DNA from: Amoebophrya sp. A120
Lineage: Eukaryota > Sar > Dinophyceae > Syndiniales > Amoebophryaceae
DNA: 64,000 nt
Assembly: GCA_905178155.1 (NCBI GenBank)
Contig: CAJINV010000003.1
Location: 5,277,700 to 5,341,699, forward strand
Reading direction: 5' to 3'
Shown: positions 55,201 through 64,000 of the stretch, piece after piece
Position numbering within the stretch: the first letter of the stretch is position 1
Layout: each line of letters starts with the position of its first letter
Notes under the pieces: generated by a model
The model's input: only the letters and a program-made list of their open reading frames with translations
Database searches by the model: none
Told to the model about the DNA's origin: nothing
Position numbers and translations under genes: made by a program

Positions 55201-55946
55201 ACCCGCACATTCACCCGGAGCAGATGAAAATGGTGCGACTCTTGCAAGACGCCTTCGGCGGCACCGATCTCCCGTGTTTGACGTCTGTGCGCATTGATGA
55301 CGAGGATGATCGCAATCAGAATTATTCTGGACGAGAGCAGGTGGAAGTTGGTAAAAAAAGTGGCGAAGTGGATGTTGATCTCCGCTTTCCCCTGAAGTCT
55401 TCCGAGGGTACACGCCGATTGGAACGGGCGCTCGAAGCATATGTCGCGAAGAACTCGAACAACACGAAGGGTTCCATATCCATGGACGGACCGACAAATA
55501 ATCATGACTACGACATTCAGACCTTGCGGGAGCTTTGTCGTCAACTTGTTCCAGCGTCCAGAGGAGGACTGGCGGGGGTGGACCCCCGCAGCGAGAGACC
55601 CAAGCCTGTTTGCAGCTCGCTGGTGGCCCCGTCATCTACTTCAGGTTCTTTTTTCAGTAAGGATTCGTCCCGAGGAGGAAAAGGCACTGTCGGTGCGCGG
55701 CCGGGGGCCTCGACGTCGAGCCGAAAATTGGCCGCGGACGTGCGCCCGGGCGAACACTACGAAGGCGTGGTGCGCAACTTGACCGAGTTTGCGGCCTATG
55801 TCGACATCGGGGTCGGTGCGGACGCCTTTCTCCATATTTCGCGCTTCCAGGGACGGCGCTTTCAAGTTAACGAGGTCGTGCGCGTTCGTGTAGACACGAA
55901 CGAGTGGAAGGGCGGAAAACAACGCATCAGCATTTCGCTTGTTTGA
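52221..55946 (+). CDS. SRBD1: SRBD1/Tex-like S1 RNA-binding protein
   Basis: Relatives are bacterial Tex and eukaryotic SRBD1, related to the core of Spt6; they bind nucleic acids and act in transcription. 1241 residues with no intron. A disordered Ser/Lys/Thr-rich N-terminus of about 140 residues precedes the Tex N-terminal part (GFDQLYAPFGKSLRNQATWV, HDIPFIARYRKVQTEHMNEG, RNLEELEELYAPYKDS). A low-complexity insertion lies near 415-520. The YqgF/RNase H-like domain begins at about residue 736 (YHILALDPGFRQGTKMAVIH, ILALGNGSGSQEVEQHLR, VVDETGASVYSATQLAQQEL). The helix-hairpin-helix unit follows at about 934 (LQYVPGIGRQRALDIIRARE, KKKVKGIGEKVFRECSGFL). The S1 domain is at the end (GEHYEGVVRNLTEFAAYVDI, GADAFLHISRF, VRVDTNEWKGGKQRISISLV). 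All domains are present in normal order, so it should be functional. Confidence 0.93.
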   Translation: MNNSATSTSSSVRKPPGSVKLDRRSAVGSKNGEKSGRPASAAALFTAQHSSTREDKATASTRGGAIRFEDSKKEEESHTAEGSSKSNSKSTSTRNAGAGAGKTKSAGEQKAASAPSGNKTKDGAATSKAVTVTKSELSKHFQGLPGFDQLYAPFGKSLRNQATWVLREYEQAFHDAASASLGGTSSRAALPSVGAVAAALKLFREDHDIPFIARYRKVQTEHMNEGHLRAVKKGLQHCDECERKRGSVLLLLAKKNVLRLGANNTAPDEGTKNRSSAIIIKSAVENARNLEELEELYAPYKDSKEDKATQARQLQLEPIALAMLQQRDREARGLLDQFIAKSQGRGSANHVSTTVISFAPSAYSSSSATPQALADLTRVEVEELAVSLAADALFCARRKPGDLNDQNSSAENENADIGGNITRNNDKHYDQDPMYGTKHGRSVRETDVRTSAKQQEIDWPRRCVEYSSTFSAQASTASKAAGPASAKGAKAGGKYAESGWSSAHKGSGRGYYQDHKKFAEVKKTNDKKDAASTKAVDARFLAAVEKYEQYGSYSKPLHSVRGYQYLAIQRGVEAKVLKASFQWHKEERALTEVCFSGYGAACASLRTSSSGDERTGGGSFSSTSHFFPPRWAERDTFLSAILKKCMQRLKLMLQRQYGRELRDRALDEALRQFGVNLAQKLLTPPARLWLENKVGEQDDRSRAGPDLRQHNIRNKGTLEQLDSTAPSSTLLQSYHILALDPGFRQGTKMAVIHSATGRVLETQTLHFPKDSERLREIVYSKYKPRILALGNGSGSQEVEQHLRKLVTTGAGGASRSCSTTRNMSTDAKILDEEVMFFKFLVVDETGASVYSATQLAQQELPDLDVTHRSAVSLARRLVDPLAELCKVPPQSLGVGQYQHSVPEKMLAKEAQSCFEESIAAVGVDLNTCSAELLQYVPGIGRQRALDIIRAREENSGFRTKLDLKKKVKGIGEKVFRECSGFLYVSTAEDLCDRNPHIHPEQMKMVRLLQDAFGGTDLPCLTSVRIDDEDDRNQNYSGREQVEVGKKSGEVDVDLRFPLKSSEGTRRLERALEAYVAKNSNNTKGSISMDGPTNNHDYDIQTLRELCRQLVPASRGGLAGVDPRSERPKPVCSSLVAPSSTSGSFFSKDSSRGGKGTVGARPGASTSSRKLAADVRPGEHYEGVVRNLTEFAAYVDIGVGADAFLHISRFQGRRFQVNEVVRVRVDTNEWKGGKQRISISLV

Positions 55947-56744
55947 CGTACTATATTTCGACGGAAGTACAAAGCGCAGCATGTCGCTAAAGTTGATATC
56001 GATTCAAGATTAATACCACAGAGATTGTTCTCTGTACCTCTGATGTCGATTGCGTCGCGGCAGCGACTCAACATGTGTTTGTTCGACTAGAATGAATCAG
56101 AATCGAGAAGCAGAAGGTGGTTTAGATGAAAAGTCGGTCCCGGTTCAAGTACGTTTCTGTCGGTGCTACTAGTAGAGTAAACGAAGACATCAGTAGAACA
56201 AAGTGGCGTCGTTTATGTCGGTATTATCGTGCAACAAGAACAAGTCTACTGAAACTCAAATACAAGCTCTGCAAGAACTTTTCTCTTCGGTGACTCTCGT
56301 ACGCAATATTCAGCAAGAAACCAACATGGAATATAGTCAGTAGAATGGAATTCGGTTTCGTGCACTAATGATTTTGAGTACTTGATTAGTAGAGCCGTCA
56401 GCCTTGGATATGAAAATGAATTCGGTGCCGTACAGACTTGTGTTTCATCAACAGAAACTACACGTTCAATCGTCCGTTATGTCGTGCAGTTTTGATCGTT
56501 TGTTTTGGTTTGAAATACGTGCGTAATACTATGTAGATTTCCCGCTTCGTCGGTGCAGATACAACACGCGTCCTCCGTCCTCAATTGCCAGAACATCAAC
56601 AACACACCACAGATCACATTTTCCCCAAGAAAACTTTTTCCCCTGCTCCACTTTATTTTACATTATCAATTTTCAACCTCTCTTCACTGTCAACATTTAT
56701 TTCTTCTACTGGAATCGCACCCAAAATTTTGCCATTCTAGTACT
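55947..56744. other. intergenic, about 0.8 kb
   Basis: Nothing supported; the final 200 bp are pyrimidine-rich and probably 5' untranslated. Confidence 0.4.
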
Positions 56745-59700
56745 ATGTCCGGGTACAACGGTGTCCGGGGGATCGTTCCGGATGGCGCCAATAACGGAGC
56801 GAACCAACCGCCGCTGCGAGGGAGCCGATACGACAACATTGGGCGGGCCCGCGTGCAGGACGGAGCCGGGAACAACGACGGCGACGGCATGAGCCGCAGC
56901 GAGCGGCGCGCGCGGCTGTCGCGGAGACGGCAGAACGGGGAGATGGGCTCCGGGGACACGGGCGGCGTGGTGTCGGACCCGAATATGGACAACTCCCAGA
57001 ACAACAAGGCGCCCAACATGAACCAAAACCCGAACATGATGATGGGCACCATACCGGAACAGGGCCAGGCGGTCAACCTGCCGGGGCAGGTCCCGAGTCC
57101 CGAGCAGGTGATGGCGAAGGCGATGCCGCAGCAGTACAACGTCCCCTACCAGCAAATGCAAAATCCCGCCCAGCAGCCGGTCGCGCAGCAGCCCGCCCCG
57201 CCGCAGCCCCCGGCTCCGCAGCCACAACCCGTCGTGGCGCCGCCGCCCCCACCCCGGGAACCCACGCCCTACCTCAGGGGAGAAAATTTATCGCGCACGC
57301 CCGGATTCATGAGCAAAATCCTGATGGACGAGATCCGCGTGCACACCAACCGATCCGTCGTCACCGTGTCCCGCGCGGCGGCGGAGGATAGCGAAACCAT
57401 ATCCTTCACGGGCATGTTCCGAGACAAATACAATACGGTATTGTCACTCAAGATTTCTGCTTCTTTTTTGAAAGGACTTAAACTAGTAACGTGTCATGCG
57501 ACAGAAGATGAAGAACAGGAAAATGAAAACTCGTCTAATTTTCAAAAGATTTGTTCCTGTTGCGTTCAGACGAGGGGGCCAGCTCCGCCAGAATTACTAT
57601 GTCGATAAATCAATGGTATTTCATGCATGGACGCGGTCCGACTTCGGAACCAAGGGGATGCGGTTCCTCGTGTTACCCGAGTAGAATGCATGCCCATGCT
57701 ATCCTAGACCGAACGAGAAAAACAACGACGGTGAAGTGGTTCAGGGCCGCGAAGGTCGTTTCATACAATGTCGTAAAAGGAACACAGCTAGTACGACCTC
57801 TTTGCTAGTGTCGCCGAGACCGCCGTTGCTAATACGAATATCCAGAAATAGAAAAAAATCATCGCATGACAGGTACTGAGCACGGTAAATTACGTGGTGA
57901 CCCTTTCTTGGGCCAACCGAGGTTTTTGTATCCCGGCCTTATTCTTCTACTTTATCATTGCGGGCCGCTGCGCGCTCGCAGTCCACATTGATAGCGAGGG
58001 CGGCGACGAAAGCTGGCGGGACGTGCTCCGAACGTGCAAGGAGTGGGGCGAGCGTGGTAGCGATTACGTGCCATCCATGTTGACCTCCATCTTGCCTATC
58101 TTCCTGGTGGTGTTTTACGTGAATGCGGCGATCAAAAGGTGCGTGTTTTCCTGTGATTTTTCAAATTTTTTCATGACAACCAGCTGCAAAATCGAAATCG
58201 CCTGAGCACAACGAACTACTTCTGGTTCAGCCACCGAGGCAACCGAAGAACTTTTTGGATAGCTTTCATTGTTTGTACGATAATAATTCAATATGCACAT
58301 AAAAACTCGAAGAAAAAAAAGACAAAAAATGGAAATTTCGAACCCCGCACAGGTACTACAAAATGTACGACGCCTGCCGCGAGATGAGCGACATTACTGA
58401 TCAAGCCGTGGGAATCGCGCTGATCGACTTCCGCAAGCACCCGGAATGCATCAAGGAAGAGGTGCGTTGCCTGCACCTGGCACGCATGCTGGTTTTACTG
58501 CACACGGCAAGGGAGACGTACCCGGTGAAGACCTTTTTCCTCCCCCTCTGCGAGTGCTTCGGGGACAAGATGCACGGCATGCTCACCGAGAAGGAGACCA
58601 ACATGATCCGCCGCGAAGGCTACTCAGAACACTTGGCCCAGTACTTCGTGGTAAAAGCCTTGAACGTCACACACGCCGCAACACACAAGGGCCTCATCTC
58701 GCCACCCGGCTGCGCGGCACGGACCATGCACTTGATGAAAATGATGTACCGATAATGTTTTGCTGCTTGTGTGTAGTCGTTTTCTTTGTAGATGATCTTG
58801 ACCCGTGATCATGATGGAAGCATGCAAGGGAACAAGTGTAGTTCCAGTGACCAAATAATTGTGCCTCAATGATGTTGCGGCCCTGCTGCGTTATAATTTC
58901 GTGGAGCGGACTGATAGATTGGTGACTTTTTATGAATAGGAAATTTGAGAAGTTGTAAGTGCCTAAGTACAACAATGTCTTTATGGGGCCAACATCGGAC
59001 GACTGAAACTACAGGGACTCGTCGCAGAAGATCAAGTCGCTGACCAGCATGCAGTACCCGCCCACGTACACGTATTTGGTCTCCTCCACGGTCGGCATTT
59101 CCTGTATCCTGGAGATCGCCTTTGCGGGAACCCGGGTGGGGCTGCAGTGGAACACGATGATGTTCTGGGAGTCCTTCCTGATCACTTTCTCCCTCCTCGT
59201 CGCGCAGCAGGTGTGTCTGTTCGGTATCCTGGGTGTGGCCGGTGAGATGATTGACCCCTTCGGTCGCGACATTCGCGATTTCCCCATTCTGCAGGTAATG
59301 AGTGGTTTGTTTTTGGAAAAACAAAGTTGTTTATTTTACGGAGGACTCTTCAAGCCTAATGTGCTAGTATCGACCGGTGAAGGTCCGTTACCGTTTCTTT
59401 GCCTTCGTTCGAAGATGAATTTGAAAATTAATTCCATAAGAAGTAAATACGAACTACTTTTTTATGGCGTTTTTGGTGCAAAGTTGTAAAAGTATTTTTC
59501 TACTATCGTGAAAAAATAAAAAACAGATGTGCGTGGCGCCGCTGCAGCACACGGTGCAGTTGCTGTTCGAGTACAAGGATCTCCGAGACGACGCGGAAGC
59601 CAACATGTACCAAGATGAGCTGGGTGTCACGGAAAGCTGGGGCCCGCAAGGTGACCAGGACCTCACAAACAGACACACACGGCACGTGCAGAGGTTCAAG

Positions 59701-59832
59701 GAGAGCAGTATGCTCTCCTCCGAAGAACTTGCGAAAGTCGACCCGAAGCAACTCGGCGAGTCCTATTCTGCGGAGGCTGAGCGCATTTTGAACACCTTGA
59801 AAATAATGGCAAGCGAAGGCGAAACCGATTAA
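56745..59832 (+). CDS. bestrophin-like anion channel
   Basis: Exons 56745-57437, 57873-58138, 58353-58745, 59015-59294 and 59527-59832 join in phase (all GT-AG) to 645 residues. The first 190 residues are disordered and rich in Asn, Gln, Pro and Met. Then follow four hydrophobic segments in a 2+2 pattern: ANRGFCIPALFFYFIIAG; LTSILPIFLVVFYVNAAIKR leading directly into YYKMYDACREMSDI; YTYLVSSTVGISCILEIAFA; FLITFSLLVAQQVCLFGILG. After the last comes GEMIDPFGRDIRDFPILQ, which resembles the bestrophin NPFGEDDDDFE calcium-clasp motif with some acidic residues missing. The soluble stretch between helix pairs (CLHLARMLVLLHTARETYPV) fits the bestrophin helical cytosolic region. Bestrophins are Cl-/HCO3- channels, Ca2+-gated in animals. 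The reduced acidic cluster means Ca2+ gating cannot be assumed. Family call is moderate. Confidence 0.62.
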
Positions 59833-61692
59833 GGGGCCGATTGAGACGGAGTATGAATATCCGGGTCTTTTTTTCACGCTTGATTTTTTTTAGGACCACC
59901 ACATTAGTTTTTGTATACACTCTAACACTTTTAGCAAGTTGCGAGACACACTCAAGATTCACTGTATGATTTTTTGATTTAGCATTTTTTACGATTACGA
60001 TATTTTTTCCGTTATTCTAACTATTATACAACAACAAAAAAGTAGTTCGCTTCCTTCAGAACCTACGATATTTCTGCTTGAGTAATTTTTCCACTAGCGT
60101 TCTGGACTGGTCTTATGTATTTCTATTTATCACTTATTTTGCTTCTTCGCGTTGCTCTTGTTTTTTTGGGATTTTTTTGCATATCTTTTCTTTGTCTTCC
60201 GCCCAGCAAGAATATAACGGGACGAATACGTTTGTCCGAGATTGCATTTGGAAGCATGTCAACATGCATTCGAGTGAACCTTGTAAGCGCAGAGTGCGCT
60301 CGCTGCTGTACTACATCTGTGCCCGAAGAAGACATGCGAAATGAAAATCGATGAGCATTTCCTGTGGGCATCTGTGTACTAGGACATAAAGTAAAATATA
60401 AATTGCCCTGCCAAGAAGAGTAATAGTAACGATCTCCCCCCAACCTTCCGTGATTTCAATTTCTGATTAAACTGCCAAGTCGAGGAACAAGAGTGCACTA
60501 AAGCTCGCAACTACATGCGTTGAGTTGTAGCCGCGACAAGAGAAAACTTGTAGACGTATTTTCATAATCAGGAAGATCGACGGGCTTCAACATCAATAGT
60601 TTTTACCCCGGCGCTCAAATAGTATTACCCGGCACGAACATTTTGACAGTGCACCCCACTGCCTGAATCTTCTCGGATTTGTTTCTTGCGCAGATACTCC
60701 CTTTTTCTCTCTTTTTCTTCATTCTGTCAGAGCTTCAAGAACTGACGCAAAGTTCGCACTTCATGCTAGTTCGCGGTATCACTTGCAAAGCTGTGTTCTC
60801 GCCATTTGCTATGCTGTAGTGTGCTTGGAGTACGGCTCTCTCTGGCATTTTTTCTTTTTGATTGGACATATTCTTATTCGCTGCCACACATTGTTCAATT
60901 TTTTTGGGTCAGTCTTTGCGAATTGTCGTTCACATCAATTGCCTTTTTTCGTGCAAAATGAATGCTCCCAATGCGCATTGTAAAAGCAAGGGCGAGCCGC
61001 GCGAGGGCGTGCCGTGCCTCTTTTTTCGTGCTTTTTTGATGACCCGTGGTGTCGCTGTCGTTTGCCAGCAGTGCATCGTTCGTGCAAAATCGTCCTCCTC
61101 GTTTATCGTGCTTCAATCATATCGTTTTTATGTTTTTTCTGACTGGTGAGCTTCCTCTTCCACCTTGTTGTTTTTGTGACCATTTTTTTCCGCTTGGATT
61201 GATCTTCACGCCAGTGCGAACTTGTCTCATTTCTCCAAAAATCGAAAGAGCAGGTAGGTAGCCCCGCATACTGAGCCACGTGCTCCTCAACTCGATATCA
61301 GTACTTTACATCGATTTTTTTTTGTTTTCGTGCTGCTGGTTGAGAAAATTGCAACTCAGAGTAAGTACTATTATTACCGTCGGCACGTAGGTGATAGGTT
61401 TGTTTCGAAGGTGAAGCTAATTTAGGTCCCTGCTAGCAAGTTTTTTGTCTGTCATTTCCATGCGATTTGTACATATTTTTGGAGCGCCAGCACATACACA
61501 TCCAGATATTTTCATGGTGCAACCTTGTTGAAGTCTTTGTCATATGTTTCCGGAGATGTTGAATGTTGGGATCTTCGGAGGTTCTCTGTCCGGTTAAGTT
61601 GTAATTTTCGGGCCGATCAGGATCAAAATCGAGATCCACACGTTCACTTTTGGTTTTTAATTGTTTACCATCTTCGACATCTTCGGTCGACC
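59833..61692. other. intergenic, about 1.86 kb
   Basis: T-rich on the + strand with many T-runs. Short hydrophobic frames (for example 60783-60983) reflect this composition. No gene or RNA supported. Confidence 0.5.
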
Positions 61693-64000
61693 ATGCCGCC
61701 GAAGATGAAGGTGAACATTCCGCCGAAGGGTGGGGCCCCCGGCGGCAAGAACACAGACGGTCCGGGCAAGGCGGAGGTGATTCTGGGGAAGCGCATCGAC
61801 CGCGGTATCAAGGAGTTTGAGGAGGACGCGCCAGGGTTTGGCGACGCCGACGGGCGACCCGAGGACCTGGACGGGAACCCCGAGCTGAAGGCTGCGATCG
61901 AGTGGCTCGAGGCGTTACTGAACGACCCGAACAAGCGGTTCGGGAAGAACGAGATGGCCAAGGTGGTGTACTTTCTGAACCGGTTCTACCACGTGAACTA
62001 CGTGGCGCGGCTGTGCATGGAGATCATCCTGAAAGTGCTGCAGTGGCCCTACTGCAGCCGGTTCGTGATGCAGCGGCTGCTGACGCAGCTGGACCTGCAC
62101 CTGCTGATGGAGACCTTCCCCAAGCTGATCCGCGTGCACGGGAACCGCAACCAGAAGATGCTGGGGTACACGCTGGCCGTGATGGGCTGCGTCGCCGACC
62201 TGGACGCGCGGCACTTCACGACGATGGACAAGAACGGGCAGCTCTACTTCCACGTGATCCAGTCCGCCCAGAACATGTACAAGTCGGACGCGGTGATGCT
62301 GAACACGCTCCTGTTCCTGCAGCGGTTGTGCGCCCCGTCGGCGGTGGACTTCTACCTGACCCGGGCCCAGAAGGCCGCGATGATGAAGCTGAGCCCCGCC
62401 CGGTTGGGGATGCCGCTCCGGGAAACTGAGACGCAGCAGACCACCGAGGTGCCGGAGAACCTGGACGCCACCGCGAACGCCGGCGACAGTCCGACCGACC
62501 GCAAGCGCGTCCAGATGCTGTCCAGTGTCGGCTTCGCCGACGAGATGCTCACGCAGTATCTGGTGTCCACGCAAACGGCGGGCGACATCTTCCTCGGGAA
62601 GGTCCAGTACTACTCCTACGGGAAAACCGAGGCCGACTACGAGGCGATCGGCGTTCGCAGCGGCCACCAAACGCAGCGGTTCGCCGCGGAAAAGTTCGTG
62701 GGGAAGCAGCTGGGGGCAAAGTACAAGGTGCCGCGGTTGCCCCGCTCAAACGTCGTCAGCATGATGCCGGGGGGCCGACTCCCCACGCCCGACGTTTACA
62801 CACCGACACCTCTTGGCAGCCTGTCGGGGGCGGCGACGCCGTTGTCGAACACCTCCCGCAGCAGCGCGCGGACCCCGCTGCTGAGCGACGTGGACGAGCT
62901 CGCGGAGCACAGTACGAGCCTTGCGAAGGCAGGTCGCAAGACCGGCGCATCTTCCGCTACTAAGGGCGGCAAAGGTGCTGGACCGGCGCCGAATAAAGCC
63001 GCTGCTGGCGGGGGCACGAATATAATTAAAGCTGCAACTGCTGGGTTGGATCCTGCGGGAAGTAGTAAGGAGGACAGCGAGATCTTGCCACCCGTTTCCG
63101 CGAAGGCGTCGTTGAAAAAGCAGGGAAGCAGCGCGAAGAAGGTGGGAAAGGCCAAGTCTTTTGCGAAAAGCCGAACGTCCACCTCACTAGAAGCAGCGCT
63201 CGGGTCTCCGGAGGACGAAGTGGAAGTGCCTCTGGTATATGATTTGGACAAGGACGAAGCTGTGCCGAGTGAGGTCGAGCGCATCCAGGAGGACCGCGAA
63301 CGCAAGGCGTGGCTGGATACCAAGCAGGCCACTCTGGAGTATTGTGACTTCTACACGCGCATTCGGGATTGCCACCTGAAGAACCAGGTTCAGCTCTTTT
63401 CCTCCGGCGCCCTGGAGTGGTTGCTGACCGTACTGCAGCAGCTCGCCGTGCCGCCGATCTACCACCGCGCGCCCAAGTCGGTCAAGACCAAAGAAGAAAA
63501 GGAAGAGGACGCGCAGCGGGCCGCGGAAAAGAAGGCCCGCGAAGAAGAGGCCCGTCGCCTTGCGGAGGAGGAGGAGCGGAAGCGCCTGGAAGCGGAAGAG
63601 GCCGCACGCAAGGCAGAGGAGGAGAAGAACAAGCCGCCTAGTAGCGCGGGGAAGCGGTCGCGTACCCCGCCGTCTGCGGGAAAAGCCGGCGGTTCCTCCC
63701 GCGGGCGCGGCCGCTCCCCCCCTCGCTCCGGTAGCACGGTGGGGAAAACATTACAGGCGTCTGGCTCTGGAGGTGGTCTGATCGAAGACGGCATAGATAC
63801 CACTACCGGATTGCCGGTGGACCCTGCAGCAGCAGCACTTCCGCAGGCAGACGCGACTGCGCCTGAGATCGCGGACGCGGCGGAAAATGCGGGGGAAGTA
63901 ACAGGCTTAGCGGATCAACAAGAGAACAATTCCGTATCGCAGGACGTAACCGGGACGGAGCAGGGCCAGGAGAGCAAATCGATTTCGCAATCCAAATCCA
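61693..64000 (+). CDS. helical-repeat protein with low-complexity tail, partial
   Basis: The frame opens at ATG 61693 and stays open to the right edge (769 codons), so the 3' end is outside the window. High third-position GC supports coding. After a Pro/Lys-rich start (MPPKMKVNIPPKGG), residues about 30-220 are alpha-helical with repeated amphipathic helices (KAAIEWLEALLNDPNKRFGK, MAKVVYFLNRFYHVNYVARL, MEIILKVLQWPYCSRFVMQR, LMETFPKLIRVHGNRNQKML), suggestive of an armadillo/HEAT-type fold. A second ordered part (WLDTKQATLEYCDFYTRIRD, LFSSGALEWLLTVLQQLAVP) lies near 535-590, followed by a charged Glu/Arg/Lys coiled coil (KKAREEEARRLAEEEERKRL) and a Ser/Ala/Gly-rich tail. Probably a scaffold or adaptor. 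MIF4G was considered but no specific motif supports it. Confidence 0.7.
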   Translation, partial: MPPKMKVNIPPKGGAPGGKNTDGPGKAEVILGKRIDRGIKEFEEDAPGFGDADGRPEDLDGNPELKAAIEWLEALLNDPNKRFGKNEMAKVVYFLNRFYHVNYVARLCMEIILKVLQWPYCSRFVMQRLLTQLDLHLLMETFPKLIRVHGNRNQKMLGYTLAVMGCVADLDARHFTTMDKNGQLYFHVIQSAQNMYKSDAVMLNTLLFLQRLCAPSAVDFYLTRAQKAAMMKLSPARLGMPLRETETQQTTEVPENLDATANAGDSPTDRKRVQMLSSVGFADEMLTQYLVSTQTAGDIFLGKVQYYSYGKTEADYEAIGVRSGHQTQRFAAEKFVGKQLGAKYKVPRLPRSNVVSMMPGGRLPTPDVYTPTPLGSLSGAATPLSNTSRSSARTPLLSDVDELAEHSTSLAKAGRKTGASSATKGGKGAGPAPNKAAAGGGTNIIKAATAGLDPAGSSKEDSEILPPVSAKASLKKQGSSAKKVGKAKSFAKSRTSTSLEAALGSPEDEVEVPLVYDLDKDEAVPSEVERIQEDRERKAWLDTKQATLEYCDFYTRIRDCHLKNQVQLFSSGALEWLLTVLQQLAVPPIYHRAPKSVKTKEEKEEDAQRAAEKKAREEEARRLAEEEERKRLEAEEAARKAEEEKNKPPSSAGKRSRTPPSAGKAGGSSRGRGRSPPRSGSTVGKTLQASGSGGGLIEDGIDTTTGLPVDPAAAALPQADATAPEIADAAENAGEVTGLADQQENNSVSQDVTGTEQGQESKSISQSKS

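Noticed and set aside
60783-61261. Small hydrophobic proteins in the T-rich stretch
   Set aside because: Phe/Leu-rich frames are expected from T-runs; no coding bias.
61693-62430. Assignment of the right-edge gene as an eIF4G-type MIF4G protein
   Set aside because: The helices are suggestive of a HEAT/armadillo fold but I found no specific MIF4G motif, so only a general helical-repeat call is made.

Overview
This window is nuclear DNA of a eukaryote. Most coding units are split by introns, proteins carry long low-complexity insertions, and no operons are visible. Twenty-one of the 22 genes called lie on the + strand. The most diagnostic feature is a set of at least 18 short elements (150-311 bp) sitting inside protein-coding exons. 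Each intact one begins TAT or a close variant, ends ATA or a close variant, carries terminal inverted repeats and is flanked by a 5-bp direct repeat. Excising the element plus one repeat copy restores an open frame. This matches the non-canonical introns ('introner elements') reported from the syndinian parasitic dinoflagellates Amoebophrya, so the window most likely comes from Amoebophrya or a close relative. The attribution is inference. Ordinary TAA, TAG and TGA stops end the reading frames, so the stop-codon reassignment described for one Amoebophrya lineage is not seen here.

Layout. 0-6.2 kb: the 3' end of an unknown gene, a J-domain-like protein, UDP-glucose 4-epimerase (two canonical introns) and a TCAIM-like (DUF4460/4461) protein with one introner. 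6.2-9.7 kb: a GC-rich repeat block in which a 56-60 bp segment encoding a mitochondrial-type presequence occurs three times about 1.03 kb apart, the last copy leading a small predicted mitochondrial membrane protein; then a perfect 47-nt palindrome. 10.2-14.3 kb: an HDDC2-like HD-domain 5'-nucleotidase, a small two-helix membrane protein with one introner, and a basic unknown protein. 14.7-20.3 kb: a repeat-rich block holding a tyrosine-recombinase fragment, the only minus-strand gene (six introners in 251 codons), a LicD-family gene broken at its 3' end, and four copies of a dispersed repeat.

20.7-31.9 kb: a coiled-coil protein (two canonical introns, two introners), a Cys-rich protein, a large low-complexity protein and an acidic disordered protein, separated by long empty stretches. 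32-40.6 kb: a protein joining an RRM to leucine-rich repeats, a protein split over two frames, and an unknown three-exon protein with one introner. 41-51 kb: a very large ERMP1-like M28 membrane metallopeptidase with three introners and an amino-acid/auxin permease family transporter with one. 52-60 kb: an intronless SRBD1/Tex-like protein and a bestrophin-like channel with four canonical introns. 61.7-64 kb: a helical-repeat protein running off the right edge.

The genes look like housekeeping functions (sugar-nucleotide metabolism, nucleotide turnover, membrane transport, ER proteolysis, RNA binding) with no evident common pathway. The common thread is introner invasion. Two intron systems coexist, canonical GT-AG and element-derived, sometimes in the same gene. 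In every family where orientation can be read against the gene (families B, C and D, with copies in both + and - strand genes), the element lies in the sense direction of its host gene. I saw no convincing promoters, tRNA, rRNA or snRNA genes.
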